This document shows, in pieces, positions 26,531 to 34,903 of a DNA stretch of 64,000 nucleotides. Every line of letters begins with the position of its first letter. Positions within the stretch are counted from its first letter, which is position 1. A program made the position numbers and the translations under genes. Source of the stretch: Sphingobacterium phlebotomi (lineage in GTDB: Bacteria; Bacteroidota; Bacteroidia; Sphingobacteriales; Sphingobacteriaceae); NCBI RefSeq assembly GCF_008180195.1, contig NZ_VTAV01000018.1, positions 1 to 64,000 of the forward strand. Reading direction: 5' to 3'. Under the pieces are notes generated by a model. That model was not told the origin of the DNA and searched no databases. It was given only the letters and a program-made list of their open reading frames with translations.

Positions 26531-27088
26531 TCATGAATACTGCATATGTTCCAATTCTTTTCCAAACACATGGACATCCTTTACAGGTTTGAAACCCATG
26601 TTTAAATAGAGTTTCCTTGCTTTAGGATTTTCCTTGTCTACTAATAATCCTAGCACCTCTTTTTGTCGATGTACGAAAAAGTCAATAGCGTAAAGCAGCA
26701 ATTTTTTTCCAATACCTTTACCCTGTGCAGCAGCAGATACCGCTAGGGTGTCAATATAAACTTCTCCTGTCTGTGTTTCATTACCTAGGTCCGGTTGCCT
26801 TTTAAAATGCGTATACAAATAGGAGAGGATAGGCGCCCGCAATTGTTCGAGGGCATCCCCTGGATAAAGACAGATTTGTCCGATGATGTTGCCATCTTCT
26901 TCGGCGACGATGATATATTCGTAGCTATATTGATTTCCCGATCGCGCGATGTGATACGCCAAAAAAGTGATGGCTTTATGCCGGTCTTGCTCACCGATAA
27001 AATAATAAATAATTTCTTCCATTGCCGTTAACATGATCGGGGCAATTGCTATTGCATCAGTGGGCAGGGCTTTTCTAATCCGTATCAT
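26531..27088 (-). CDS. GNAT-family N-acetyltransferase
   Basis: 185 residues with one GNAT fold. Motif A is DTLAVSAAAQGKGIGKKLLL (about 113-132), which binds acetyl-CoA, and motif B is NPKARKLYLNMGF (about 153-165). The acceptor substrate cannot be told from sequence. It runs downstream of trigger factor on the same strand, but a terminator at 27102-27130 separates them. Confidence 0.88.
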   Translation of the reverse strand: MIRIRKALPTDAIAIAPIMLTAMEEIIYYFIGEQDRHKAITFLAYHIARSGNQYSYEYIIVAEEDGNIIGQICLYPGDALEQLRAPILSYLYTHFKRQPDLGNETQTGEVYIDTLAVSAAAQGKGIGKKLLLYAIDFFVHRQKEVLGLLVDKENPKARKLYLNMGFKPVKDVHVFGKELEHMQYS

Positions 27089-27101
27089 CTTTCAAAAATA
27101 G

Positions 27102-27130
27102 CAAAGGCTACCCCAAGAAGATAGCCTTTG
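27102..27130 (-). terminator. Intrinsic terminator after tig
   Basis: Nine-base-pair stem 27102-27110 / 27122-27130 (CAAAGGCTA and its complement). On the minus strand the stem is followed by CTATTTTTG. Confidence 0.7.
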
Positions 27131-27156
27131 TTTGTGGTATTTATTTTTTAAGAAGC

Positions 27157-28500
27157 TTATTTGCTGTCTTTATCCAATCTTTCGAAATCTACATAAGGGA
27201 TTTCTTGTGGTTTTAGCGTCACGTTTTCTTTTAGATAATCAAACACCTTAAGGGCCTTTGCCTCTTCAAAAAGACGGTTTGCTTGCTCTCTGTCCTGTAA
27301 TAACTGAAGGGCGTATTGACCTAATTGTTCATCTGTAGGTTCATCGTTGATGTTGTACATCTTGATTTGTGCATAGATGCGTTCTTTTGCCAAGTTAATC
27401 ACTTCGTCATATTTAACTTCCAGGTTATTAGCCGTAACGATGCGGTTTTCAATGATTGTCCATTTCAAATTACTTAAAAAATCAGCAAATCCCTCTTCTA
27501 GTTCCTCGTCAGAAATATTAGGGTTCGTTGCTTTCAACCATTTTTTCAAGAAAGCCTCCGGGAATTTGACATCCACTTTCTCCATACCATAAGTGTATAT
27601 GTCGTTACGCAGCTTCTGATCAGCGTTTTGCTTGAAAAGACCTTCCACTTCTTCTTTTACTTTCGCCTCGAACTCTTCTTCACTGGTTACGTCGCCCGCA
27701 GGGAATAACTTATCGAAAAACTCTTGGTTTAAGTCAGCCTCCTCCAGACGGTTGATGTTCTTGACCGTCAGCTCAAACTTCGTTACGTCTAGATTTTCAG
27801 CCTCATCTTCCGTGATGCCCAAGATGCGCGCGATATCAGCTACTTTAAAAGCTTTTTTGATGTCGATTTTAGCGGTATCCTCTGGTTTCAAGCCAACTAA
27901 TGCTTTCTTTGTTTTTGCATCTTCAACAATGTCGGTGCGTACAGAAGTTGTCTTTTCAATGCCCTCTTCTTTGGTTTGTTTCAACGTTGCGTAGAGTACA
28001 TCACCTTCTTCGGAAACCTCTGGGTTCGTCATTTTACCGTAGCTACGACGTAAGTTTTTGACGCGTTCTGCTAATGTAGTACCATCCGCCTTGATTTCGT
28101 AAGCTGTAAATTCTGTTTCTTTAGAGAACGGCGTTTCAAATTCCGGTGCGATACCGATTTCGTATGTGAAAGCGAATGTATCATTAAAATCCCAATTGTA
28201 TTTTGCATCCGCATCACTGTCCACAGGTAGAGGCTGTCCCAAAACTTCCAGTTTGTTCTCGCTGATGTATTCCGAAATCTTATCGTTTATCAACTTATTG
28301 ATCTCATCAAATAAAATTGATTTTCCGTAAGTACGTCTGATGTGGCCCGCAGGAACCATACCTGGACGGAAACCTGGTAATTTAGCCTTTTTCGCTTGTT
28401 CTTTGATAGCTTTATCTACCGAAGGGTTGTAGTCTTCGGGCGCTAATTCAACCTTAATGTTCGCGTTGACATCGTCAACTGTTTGGTGTGAAATATTCAT
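27157..28500 (-). CDS. tig: Trigger factor, ribosome-associated chaperone
   Basis: 447 residues, normal length. The N-terminal ribosome-binding domain carries the GFRPGMVP signature (residues 43-50). The middle region (about 150-240) occupies the FKBP-like peptidyl-prolyl isomerase position but is weakly conserved, and the C-terminal helical arms follow. Folds nascent chains at the ribosome exit tunnel. Upstream is tRNA-Leu on the same strand, separated by its terminator. Confidence 0.92.
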   Translation of the reverse strand: MNISHQTVDDVNANIKVELAPEDYNPSVDKAIKEQAKKAKLPGFRPGMVPAGHIRRTYGKSILFDEINKLINDKISEYISENKLEVLGQPLPVDSDADAKYNWDFNDTFAFTYEIGIAPEFETPFSKETEFTAYEIKADGTTLAERVKNLRRSYGKMTNPEVSEEGDVLYATLKQTKEEGIEKTTSVRTDIVEDAKTKKALVGLKPEDTAKIDIKKAFKVADIARILGITEDEAENLDVTKFELTVKNINRLEEADLNQEFFDKLFPAGDVTSEEEFEAKVKEEVEGLFKQNADQKLRNDIYTYGMEKVDVKFPEAFLKKWLKATNPNISDEELEEGFADFLSNLKWTIIENRIVTANNLEVKYDEVINLAKERIYAQIKMYNINDEPTDEQLGQYALQLLQDREQANRLFEEAKALKVFDYLKENVTLKPQEIPYVDFERLDKDSK

Positions 28501-28527
28501 ACTCTCGTTTCGCTTTTACGCATTTTA

Positions 28528-28565
28528 CAAAAAAAATCCTCCCGAGTGTATTAAGTTCGGGAGGA
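28528..28565 (-). terminator. Intrinsic terminator after tRNA-Leu
   Basis: Nine-base-pair stem 28537-28545 / 28557-28565 (TCCTCCCGA and its complement), followed on the minus strand by a run of eight T. Confidence 0.88.
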
Positions 28566-28572
28566 CATCAAG

Positions 28573-28654
28573 TGCGGAAGAAGGGACTCGAACCCCCACG
28601 CCTTTCGGCGCCAGATCCTAAGTCTGGTGCGGCTACCAATTACGCCACTTCCGC
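28573..28654 (-). tRNA. tRNA-Leu (anticodon TAG)
   Basis: 82 bases that fold as a class II tRNA on the minus strand: acceptor GCGGAAG/CTTCCGC, D-arm GTAATTGGTAGCC, anticodon stem CCAGA/TCTGG around the loop CTTAGGA (anticodon TAG, reads CUA), a long variable arm CGCCGAAAGGCG, and T-arm with GGTTCGAGTCC. The CCA end is not encoded. Own promoter and terminator flank it. Confidence 0.95.
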
Positions 28655-28678
28655 AGTTATAGGACTTTTATTGTGGCA

Positions 28679-28709
28679 CAAAGATAGTAAGCTTGGGCAT
28701 ATCTTGCAA
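28679..28709 (-). promoter_or_regulatory. Bacteroidota-type promoter for tRNA-Leu
   Basis: On the minus strand TTG (28709-28707), 20 bases, then TATCTTTG (28686-28679), a full TAnnTTTG. It lies 24 bases before the tRNA. Confidence 0.75.
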
Positions 28710-28773
28710 GATTTTTTTTGATTATTTTGTAAAAAATAAAAAAAGGTATTTTGTCCTTGCATAAATGCTTTGT

Positions 28774-28803
28774 ATTCATTTACTTTGTTTTTCAAAGTAC
28801 TTT
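28774..28803. promoter_or_regulatory. Palindromic operator-like site, copy 1
   Basis: Perfect inverted repeat TACTTTG-TTTTT-CAAAGTA (28781-28799) inside a 30-base block that recurs upstream of creD at 29797-29826 with only the spacer and one other base changed. Probably the binding site of the winged-helix regulator encoded between the two copies. Confidence 0.6.
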
Positions 28804-28865
28804 AATAAGATAAATACTTATCCATGACAATTTGAAATAGACAAATAAATAATTAATAAATACAT

Positions 28866-29483
28866 ATGAATCAGCAGGATTTGATAAAAGAGATTGGGCA
28901 TATTCGCTCCATGATGGAAAAATCGTCCAAAGTGTTGTCTATTTCGGGAATTTCCGGCGTACTAATTGGTATTTACGCATTGCTTGGAGCTGCGGCGGGT
29001 TATGTGGTGGTATACGGTTTTGATAGTGGCTTTGACTACCGGGACCATTATGTCATGGAGCCAGTTATTATTAAAAATTTGATCTTTATTGCACTGGTTG
29101 TTTTAATTACGTCTTTAGCTACTGGCCTGTGGATGGCACAAAGAAAGGCGAAGAAGGCCCGTCAGCTTATTTGGAACCCTTCCAGTAAAGCAATGTTGCT
29201 GGCTATGGCTATTCCGTTAATGACAGGCGGTCTTTTTACATTGCTACTGTTATCAAAGGGATATTTTAGCTTAATAGGCGCTACGCTCCTTATTTTTTAT
29301 GGTTTATCCCTGACGTCTGGAAGCGTCTATACTTTTAAAGAGGTACGTTGGTTGGGCATATTGGAGATTTTATTAGGACTATTGGCGTTACTGCTTCCGG
29401 GATATGGATTATGGTTCTGGGCATTTGGATTTGGTGTATTGCACATCATCTATGGTTTCATTGTACATAAAAGATACGAATAA
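28866..29483 (+). CDS. Multi-pass membrane protein of unknown function
   Basis: 205 residues. A short soluble helix (1-25) is followed by about six hydrophobic helices (about 27-50, 68-90, 107-130, 133-152, 160-178, 182-198). No catalytic motif is evident. It is the first gene of a unit with a winged-helix regulator 3 bases downstream and CreD after that; the shared palindrome suggests joint control. Membrane partners of small wHTH regulators are common in Bacteroidota, but the role is not known. Confidence 0.75.
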   Translation: MNQQDLIKEIGHIRSMMEKSSKVLSISGISGVLIGIYALLGAAAGYVVVYGFDSGFDYRDHYVMEPVIIKNLIFIALVVLITSLATGLWMAQRKAKKARQLIWNPSSKAMLLAMAIPLMTGGLFTLLLLSKGYFSLIGATLLIFYGLSLTSGSVYTFKEVRWLGILEILLGLLALLLPGYGLWFWAFGFGVLHIIYGFIVHKRYE

Positions 29484-29486
29484 ATA

Positions 29487-29789
29487 GTGGGTTTGGATTT
29501 TTCTCTATATGATAAGGTATTCGAAAATCGTATACGCCTGCAAATCATGAGCGTGCTGATGGCAAATGATTCGTATGATTTCAGCTCGCTTAAGGAAACG
29601 CTTGACGTTACCGACGGTAATCTGGCGTCCAATTTAAAAACCTTGGAAAAAGAAGGTTATATAAGTGTGGAGAAAAGTTTTGTTGATAGAAAACCCAATA
29701 CCCGATATAAACGGACGGAAAAAGGAGCAAAAGCTTTTGAGAATCATTTAACAGCGTTAGAAAATTTAATAAAACAACAGTATAAATAA
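29487..29789 (+). CDS. Winged-helix transcriptional regulator
   Basis: 100 residues with one winged helix. FENRIRLQIMSVLMANDSYD begins the domain (about 11-30), LKETLDVTDGNLASNLKTLEKEGYI (about 34-58) is the helix-turn-helix, and VDRKPNTRYKRTEKGAKAFE is the wing, as in the MarR-like HTH_27 group. It begins with GTG at 29487, 3 bases after the membrane protein stop; no suitable ATG is in frame near the N-terminus. The palindromes at 28774 and 29797 are its natural binding candidates. Confidence 0.88.
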   Translation: MGLDFSLYDKVFENRIRLQIMSVLMANDSYDFSSLKETLDVTDGNLASNLKTLEKEGYISVEKSFVDRKPNTRYKRTEKGAKAFENHLTALENLIKQQYK

Positions 29790-29796
29790 TTTTTTT

Positions 29797-29826
29797 ATTC
29801 ATTCACTTTGAAAAACAAAGTACTTT
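29797..29826. promoter_or_regulatory. Palindromic operator-like site, copy 2
   Basis: ACTTTG-AAAAA-CAAAGT (29805-29821) within a 30-base block nearly identical to 28774-28803. It ends 13 bases before the creD ATG, so binding would block the start of an internal transcript or act on the leader. Confidence 0.6.
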
Positions 29827-29839
29827 TAACTTTAATAAT

Positions 29840-31312
29840 ATGGAAAATCAAAACACTCCCCCAACATTTCCACCGTCTCAACCTACCTTTTTTGAACGGT
29901 TGGCTAATTCTGTCATCTTGAAATTAGGAATTATTCTCTTTTTAGTCCTCCTATTGCTTATTCCTATGGAGAGCGTGAAGGATTTAATCAAGGAACGTAA
30001 AAATAGAGACCAATCTGTCAGCAATGAAATAGCGAGCAAATGGGGTAATAAACAAGTTGTTTCCGGACCTATTATTGGAATACCCTATACCCATTCGTAT
30101 AACGTGAATACAACCGATGAAAAAGGTGAGATCAAGGTAGAAAAACATGTCGAAAAAGATTATGTCTTTCTCGTTTCCAAAAAGCTCGATGTGAAATCTA
30201 CAGTGGAACCTACCTATTTGAAACGCGGAATCTATCAAACGGTCGTTTATAATGCAACGGTTGCGCTACGTGGTGAATTCGATGAAATAGACTTGGCAAA
30301 ATTGGATTTAAATCCCGAAGATCTAGCTTGGGAAAAAGCAAAGGTATTTATTGGACTAAGTGATCTGAAAGGAGTAAAAGCCGTTCCAAAATTAAACATG
30401 GGGCAAGCAGACACGGAATTTGAAGTCGGCAACACCGATGTTTCGCTCTTTGAACAGACCATGGTCGCCAACGTAGATTTGTCGGATAGATCAACCAAAA
30501 ACCAATTTGAGATAAATTTAGATATCCGAGGTTCGCGAAGTCTGACTGTTTTTCCCACAAGCAACGAGACGAGTATAATCGTCTCCGGCACCTGGGACAA
30601 CCCCAGCTTTAACGGAGGATTTTTGCCGGAAGACAGAACTATTTCACAACAGGACTTCACCGCCAAATGGCGTATTCCAAGCTTTAGCCGAAAATTTCCA
30701 CAGCAATGGAAAGGGGCGCGAGGTAGTATGTACCAAGTAACAAACTATGAAGTTACAGATGTAGACTATCCTGTGGCTGTTATACCGGAACCTAGAGTCT
30801 CTTCTACAAGAGCAAATGTGCAGATGTCTAAAGAGCAAGATATGGTACAGGTCAATTTTCTGGAGTCGGTAAATAACTACCAGAAAACAACGCGTGTTGC
30901 TAAATATGGTATTTTGGTGGTGCTCTTGACGTTTACGTCGCTATTCTTTACGGAAGTCATTAAAAAACAACGGGTTCATATTGTACAATATGTATTGATT
31001 GGTTGTGCGATGGTGTTATTCTATTCACTGCTGTTGGCATTAAGTGAGCACATCGGGTTTAATTGGGGCTACCTGATAGCTGCGTTAGCAACGATTATAC
31101 TCATTTCCTCGTTCATATACGGTATCACGAAAGACAAAAAGGTTGCCCTTGTTTTCAGTGGTATTCTATCAGCCTTCTATGTCTTTATCTTCTCACTCAT
31201 GCAGCTACAGGATTATTCTTTGATTGTTGGTACGATCGGAGTGTTCACTATACTGGCGCTATTGATGAAGCTGTCCACCCGGGTGAATTGGTATCAGTTT
31301 GAAAAGAAATAA
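29840..31312 (+). CDS. creD: Inner-membrane protein CreD
   Basis: 490 residues. A membrane helix near the N-terminus (about 25-45, LKLGIILFLVLLLLIPMES) precedes a long periplasmic region with the family pattern SVSNEIASKWGNKQVVSGPI and FVYDNP-like DYPVAVIPEPRVSS, and about five helices close the chain (about 355-480). CreD belongs to the envelope stress response of Gram-negative bacteria. In enterobacteria it is controlled by CreBC; here a winged-helix regulator lies directly upstream instead, with its putative operator before the gene. Confidence 0.88.
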   Translation: MENQNTPPTFPPSQPTFFERLANSVILKLGIILFLVLLLLIPMESVKDLIKERKNRDQSVSNEIASKWGNKQVVSGPIIGIPYTHSYNVNTTDEKGEIKVEKHVEKDYVFLVSKKLDVKSTVEPTYLKRGIYQTVVYNATVALRGEFDEIDLAKLDLNPEDLAWEKAKVFIGLSDLKGVKAVPKLNMGQADTEFEVGNTDVSLFEQTMVANVDLSDRSTKNQFEINLDIRGSRSLTVFPTSNETSIIVSGTWDNPSFNGGFLPEDRTISQQDFTAKWRIPSFSRKFPQQWKGARGSMYQVTNYEVTDVDYPVAVIPEPRVSSTRANVQMSKEQDMVQVNFLESVNNYQKTTRVAKYGILVVLLTFTSLFFTEVIKKQRVHIVQYVLIGCAMVLFYSLLLALSEHIGFNWGYLIAALATIILISSFIYGITKDKKVALVFSGILSAFYVFIFSLMQLQDYSLIVGTIGVFTILALLMKLSTRVNWYQFEKK

Positions 31313-31319
31313 CTTCTTT

Positions 31320-31645
31320 ATGTTCTTTTTTCCGTAAAAAGAACCAAAACCTCGCCGCTTCGAATGTTTTACATTTGGGATAGTACTAAGAATGAGTTTG
31401 TACAGTTGTAAAACATTCGGATGCGGCATTTTAATGTTAAGGAGGGATCATGCAATTGTATCGTCCCTTATTTAGCCGCTAAATGCCACATATAAAATTT
31501 TGAAATATGTAGAACTATCATAGATGAACTATCCATCCCATCAAAATTTTAAAGTGGCGAGTTTATGAATTTGTGTTTATTTTGGCACTCATGAGCTCCC
31601 TGCGGTCGGTTTTTTGCTTCTTTTTTTTGCGGAAAAAAAAGGAAG
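31320..31645. repeat. Intergenic repeat region with inverted ends (dispersed family, copy A)
   Basis: The 437-base gap between creD and the S9 peptidase gene holds no credible gene. Its left end TGTTCTTTTTTCCG...AAAAAGAACCAAAACC (31321-31352) recurs inverted at the right (31601-31645), and the right part (31558-31645) matches blocks at 38650-38735 (inverted) and 44022-44107. Shared core: TTATGAAtTTGTGTTTA, then TCATGAGCTC and GGTCGGTTTT. An imperfect hairpin lies inside at 31354-31427. It looks like a non-coding mobile-type or folded repeat. Confidence 0.6.
31354..31427. repeat. Long imperfect hairpin downstream of creD
   Basis: Perfect 13-base inverted repeat CGAATGTTTTACA (31361-31373) with its complement at 31407-31419, extended outward by GCCGC/GCGGC after a small internal loop, around a 33-base spacer. 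May help end or stabilise the creD transcript. Confidence 0.5.
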
Positions 31646-31749
31646 AGCCAGTCGCAGCTTGAGCGACACAAAAAATTTTATAAAGAAAACTCGATTTTTA
31701 AATCGAAGTTACATTTCCTATCTTGCGATGGAAAAAAAGAGTAAATCTT

Positions 31750-33846
31750 ATGGAGAAAATTTCAGTTTTAGCCTGTGCTATGATAATGAGTACCCTGTCT
31801 TTTGGACAAGAGAAACCAGGAATGCGCGTGAAAAGACCGGTAACGACAAATAAAGTATATCATTTGAAGAAAGAAATCTTGACGCCCGAAAAACTATGGG
31901 AATTAGGGCGTGTATCAGCGGAAGGCCTGTCGTCAGACGGTAAATGGTTGGTGTATGGTGTATCCAATTATGCGTTTGGGGAGAATAAATCAGAAAAAAA
32001 TCTCTATATCATTCCGATAAAAGGAGGTGAACCAGTTCAATTTACGCAGGAAGAAGGCGGTGAGTCTGTCGTTCAGATAAAAGAAAACGGTGAAGTCATT
32101 TATCTGTTCAAAAGCCAGCTATGGTCCAAACCATTGACCGGAGGCGAGGCGAAACAGCTTACAGACCTAGAAGGCGGTTTGGAAAATGTAAGGTTATCAC
32201 CCGATGGAAAACATATCCTTTTTAGCCGGGCAGTGCTTGTTCATCCTTATCATAGTAAAGATAAATACGGCGACTTGACTAAATCAGACGTCTATATTTA
32301 TGATGATTTAGACTACCGGCATTGGGACACTTTTAACGATGGTCGTTTTAACCATCCATTCATAGCCACCTATGATAATGGTAAGATAGGAGAGCCCTTG
32401 GACATATTGGAAGGCGAGCCGTTTTACAGTCCACAGGCACCTTTTGGCGGAGCAGACGATTTTAGCTGGACGCCGGATAGCAAAGCCGTGCTATATGTAT
32501 GCAAGAAGAGATTTGGGAAAGAATATGCCTCTAGCACCAATACGGATATATACCGATACGATATAGCCAGCAAAGTAACCACCAATATTACGGAGGGTAT
32601 GAACGGTTATGATACACATCCGGTATATAGTTCGAATGGGCAACGGTTAGCTTGGCTGAGTATGAAAACCGACGGCTACGAAGCCGACAAGAACGATATA
32701 GTTGTTTTTGATAAAACGACAACACAACGTGCGAATTTGACAGCCGGTTGGGACGGAACAGTCAATTCCTATATATGGAGCAAAGATGGCAGAAAAATAT
32801 ATTTTACAGCTCCGGTTCGAGGCACGGTACAATTGTTTGAAGTAGAGCTGCCGAAAAGCTTTGCTCGGAATACACTGCCCAAAATAACACAGATCAGTGA
32901 AGGTGAGTTTGATATAGCGGGTATAGTAGGAGAGATTGATGGCGGTCTGATTGTAACCTCAACTACGATGACACGTGCCGCAGAAGTATATCGGTATGAC
33001 TTTAAAAAGAAAGCATTAGCCGCTATCACGAAGGTGAACGATGGCATATATAGTCATTTGGCAGAGACAAAAGTGGAAGGTCGTTTTACCAAAGCATCCG
33101 ATGGTGCGGATTTATTCTCTTGGGTTATCTATCCACCTGATTTCGACCCGACCAAAAAATACCCTACTTTATTGTTCTGTCAAGGCGGACCGCAGTCGCC
33201 CACCACATTAGCCTATTCTTATCGGTGGAATTTCCAGCTGATGGCTTCGCAGGGGTATATTGTTATTTTGCCCAATAGAAGAGGCATGCCTGGCTGGGGA
33301 GTGAAATGGAATGAGGACATATCGAAAGATTGGGGTGGCCAACCGATACGCGATTATTTTTCGGCAATTGATGATTTAGCAAAAGAGCCTTATGTAGATA
33401 AAGAACGTATTGGCGCAGTAGGAGCTAGCTATGGTGGATATTCTGTTTTTATGTTGGCAGGTGTTCATGAAGGGCGGTTTAAGACGTTTATTTCGCACTG
33501 TGGGTTGTTTGATATGACGTCGTGGTACGGAACAACAGAAGAATTGTTTTTTGCCAACCACGATTTAGGTGGCCCATATTGGGATAAGAACAATTCTAAG
33601 ACGTATACCGATTTTAATCCAATAACGCATATCGATAAATGGAATACACCTATATTAATTTTTCAGGGAGGGAAAGATTATCGCGTTCCGATAGGGCAGG
33701 GATTAGCGGCTTTTCAAGCCGCCCAGTTGAAAAATATTAAAAGCCGTTTGGTTTATCTTCCAGAAGAAAACCATTGGGTACTGTCCGGACATAATGCCAT
33801 GGTATGGCAACGGGAATTCTTTGGATGGCTGAAGGAAACCTTATAA
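31750..33846 (+). CDS. Secreted S9-family serine peptidase (prolyl oligopeptidase/DPP type)
   Basis: 698 residues with a signal peptide (MEKISVLACAMIMSTLSFGQ). The N-terminal half is a beta-propeller built of WD-like blades (LSSDGKWLVYG, LSPDGKHILFSR, WTPDSKAVLYV, WSKDGRKIYFT), and the C-terminal half is an alpha/beta hydrolase (about 445-698). The catalytic triad is visible: Ser in GASYGG, Asp in GGKDYRVP and His in EENHWV. Such enzymes release dipeptides or short peptides in the periplasm. The ATG at 31750 opens the signal peptide; an upstream frame of 9 codons is not needed. Confidence 0.9.
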   Translation: MEKISVLACAMIMSTLSFGQEKPGMRVKRPVTTNKVYHLKKEILTPEKLWELGRVSAEGLSSDGKWLVYGVSNYAFGENKSEKNLYIIPIKGGEPVQFTQEEGGESVVQIKENGEVIYLFKSQLWSKPLTGGEAKQLTDLEGGLENVRLSPDGKHILFSRAVLVHPYHSKDKYGDLTKSDVYIYDDLDYRHWDTFNDGRFNHPFIATYDNGKIGEPLDILEGEPFYSPQAPFGGADDFSWTPDSKAVLYVCKKRFGKEYASSTNTDIYRYDIASKVTTNITEGMNGYDTHPVYSSNGQRLAWLSMKTDGYEADKNDIVVFDKTTTQRANLTAGWDGTVNSYIWSKDGRKIYFTAPVRGTVQLFEVELPKSFARNTLPKITQISEGEFDIAGIVGEIDGGLIVTSTTMTRAAEVYRYDFKKKALAAITKVNDGIYSHLAETKVEGRFTKASDGADLFSWVIYPPDFDPTKKYPTLLFCQGGPQSPTTLAYSYRWNFQLMASQGYIVILPNRRGMPGWGVKWNEDISKDWGGQPIRDYFSAIDDLAKEPYVDKERIGAVGASYGGYSVFMLAGVHEGRFKTFISHCGLFDMTSWYGTTEELFFANHDLGGPYWDKNNSKTYTDFNPITHIDKWNTPILIFQGGKDYRVPIGQGLAAFQAAQLKNIKSRLVYLPEENHWVLSGHNAMVWQREFFGWLKETL

Positions 33847-33889
33847 CTGAAACGGTTCGAGGAACAAACTCGAACCGTTTCAGTTATAA
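33841..33889. terminator. Bidirectional terminator, 21-base-pair perfect stem
   Basis: Perfect inverted repeat 33841-33861 / 33869-33889 with a 7-base loop. It includes the stop codon of the S9 peptidase gene and ends one base before the stop of the convergent MCE gene, so it serves both. Confidence 0.85.
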
Positions 33890-34837
33890 TTATTTCGTAT
33901 CCTTTTTTCCGAAAATACTGAGGCGTATATATTTTCCAGGTCTTTCCTCCACATCTTTAATTAAATTATCGAGGCTTTCAGAAGCACTGTTAAGGTTGTT
34001 ATAGAGGTTGTCGTCATTTAACAATAACCCAATAGAACCTTCGCCATTATTAATTTTAGCGGTAATAACTTCGACATTTTTCATCACCTGCGTTGCATTA
34101 TCAATGGTTGCTTTGATTTCCGTCTTGGAAAGGTCATCAGACAAGCTATCCAGATTTGCAAGAATATTATTGATTTTGGCGTTGTTTTTTTGGAAGTTGC
34201 TGGTAATTGACTCGAGGTTCTGCATAATTCTAGCAAATCGAGCCCTTTCTGATCCCATTAATCCTTCCACATCACTGGTAATCGTCTCCATGTTTCGTAA
34301 TGAAACGGAAATACTGCGTAAGCTACTTTTAAAATCACGCTGGAATTCCTGATCTAATGCTGTATTAACAGCCGAAAGTACAGAGTCTAATTTGACAACG
34401 AGGTTCTCTACTTTTAACTGCAAAGGCTCCACTTTCTCCAATAAATTGGCCTGTACGTCCGATAGAAGAGGGTCACCACTTTTTGCCATGGTTTTACTAT
34501 TGCCCAATTGAAATACGATGGCTTTGCTTCCCAGAAGGTCGGCGCTTACAATACGGGCAACCGTATTTGAAGGGATATCATAATCATTTTTTATTTTAAA
34601 GTGCGTACGTATCTTACCATTTTCCAAAAGTCTCATCTCAGATACCCGCCCTATTTGGTAACCATTGACAACAACAGGTTTAGATACAGTTAAGCCATCG
34701 ACATTATCATAATCCGTGTAAAACTCATTTTCGCTGGAGAAAACATCGTTTCCCTTCAAGAAGTTATAACCTATGAATAATAGGGCAAGAGCAATCACGG
34801 TAATGATACCGACTTTCGTTTCGTTTGATATCTTCAA
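33890..34837 (-). CDS. MCE/MlaD-family lipid transport protein
   Basis: 315 residues anchored by one N-terminal membrane helix (about 9-27, VGIITVIALALLFIGYNFLKG). The MCE domain follows (about 37-115; DNVDGLTVSKPVVVNGYQIGRVSEM), and a long helical tail with repeated hydrophobic heptads (about 125-300) is probably coiled coil. MCE proteins form periplasmic rings or tubes that move phospholipids between membranes. No MlaE permease or MlaF ATPase gene is adjacent in the window, although those are often elsewhere in Bacteroidota. The amidase gene lies 66 bases upstream on the same strand. Confidence 0.88.
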   Translation of the reverse strand: MKISNETKVGIITVIALALLFIGYNFLKGNDVFSSENEFYTDYDNVDGLTVSKPVVVNGYQIGRVSEMRLLENGKIRTHFKIKNDYDIPSNTVARIVSADLLGSKAIVFQLGNSKTMAKSGDPLLSDVQANLLEKVEPLQLKVENLVVKLDSVLSAVNTALDQEFQRDFKSSLRSISVSLRNMETITSDVEGLMGSERARFARIMQNLESITSNFQKNNAKINNILANLDSLSDDLSKTEIKATIDNATQVMKNVEVITAKINNGEGSIGLLLNDDNLYNNLNSASESLDNLIKDVEERPGKYIRLSIFGKKDTK

Positions 34838-34903
34838 AATATGTCTAGCTTGGGTAAATTAATTCCATTATCGTATTTAATAACAAACGAATGTAACAAA
34901 TGT

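Noticed and set aside
30247..30666. Open frame antisense to creD
   Set aside because: No family features; lies entirely opposite a conserved gene.
31320..31645. Complete insertion sequence
   Set aside because: Inverted ends are present but there is no transposase frame and no visible target duplication; recorded as a repeat.
33841..33889. Recombination or attachment site
   Set aside because: The position between two convergent stop codons fits a bidirectional terminator better; no integrase is nearby.
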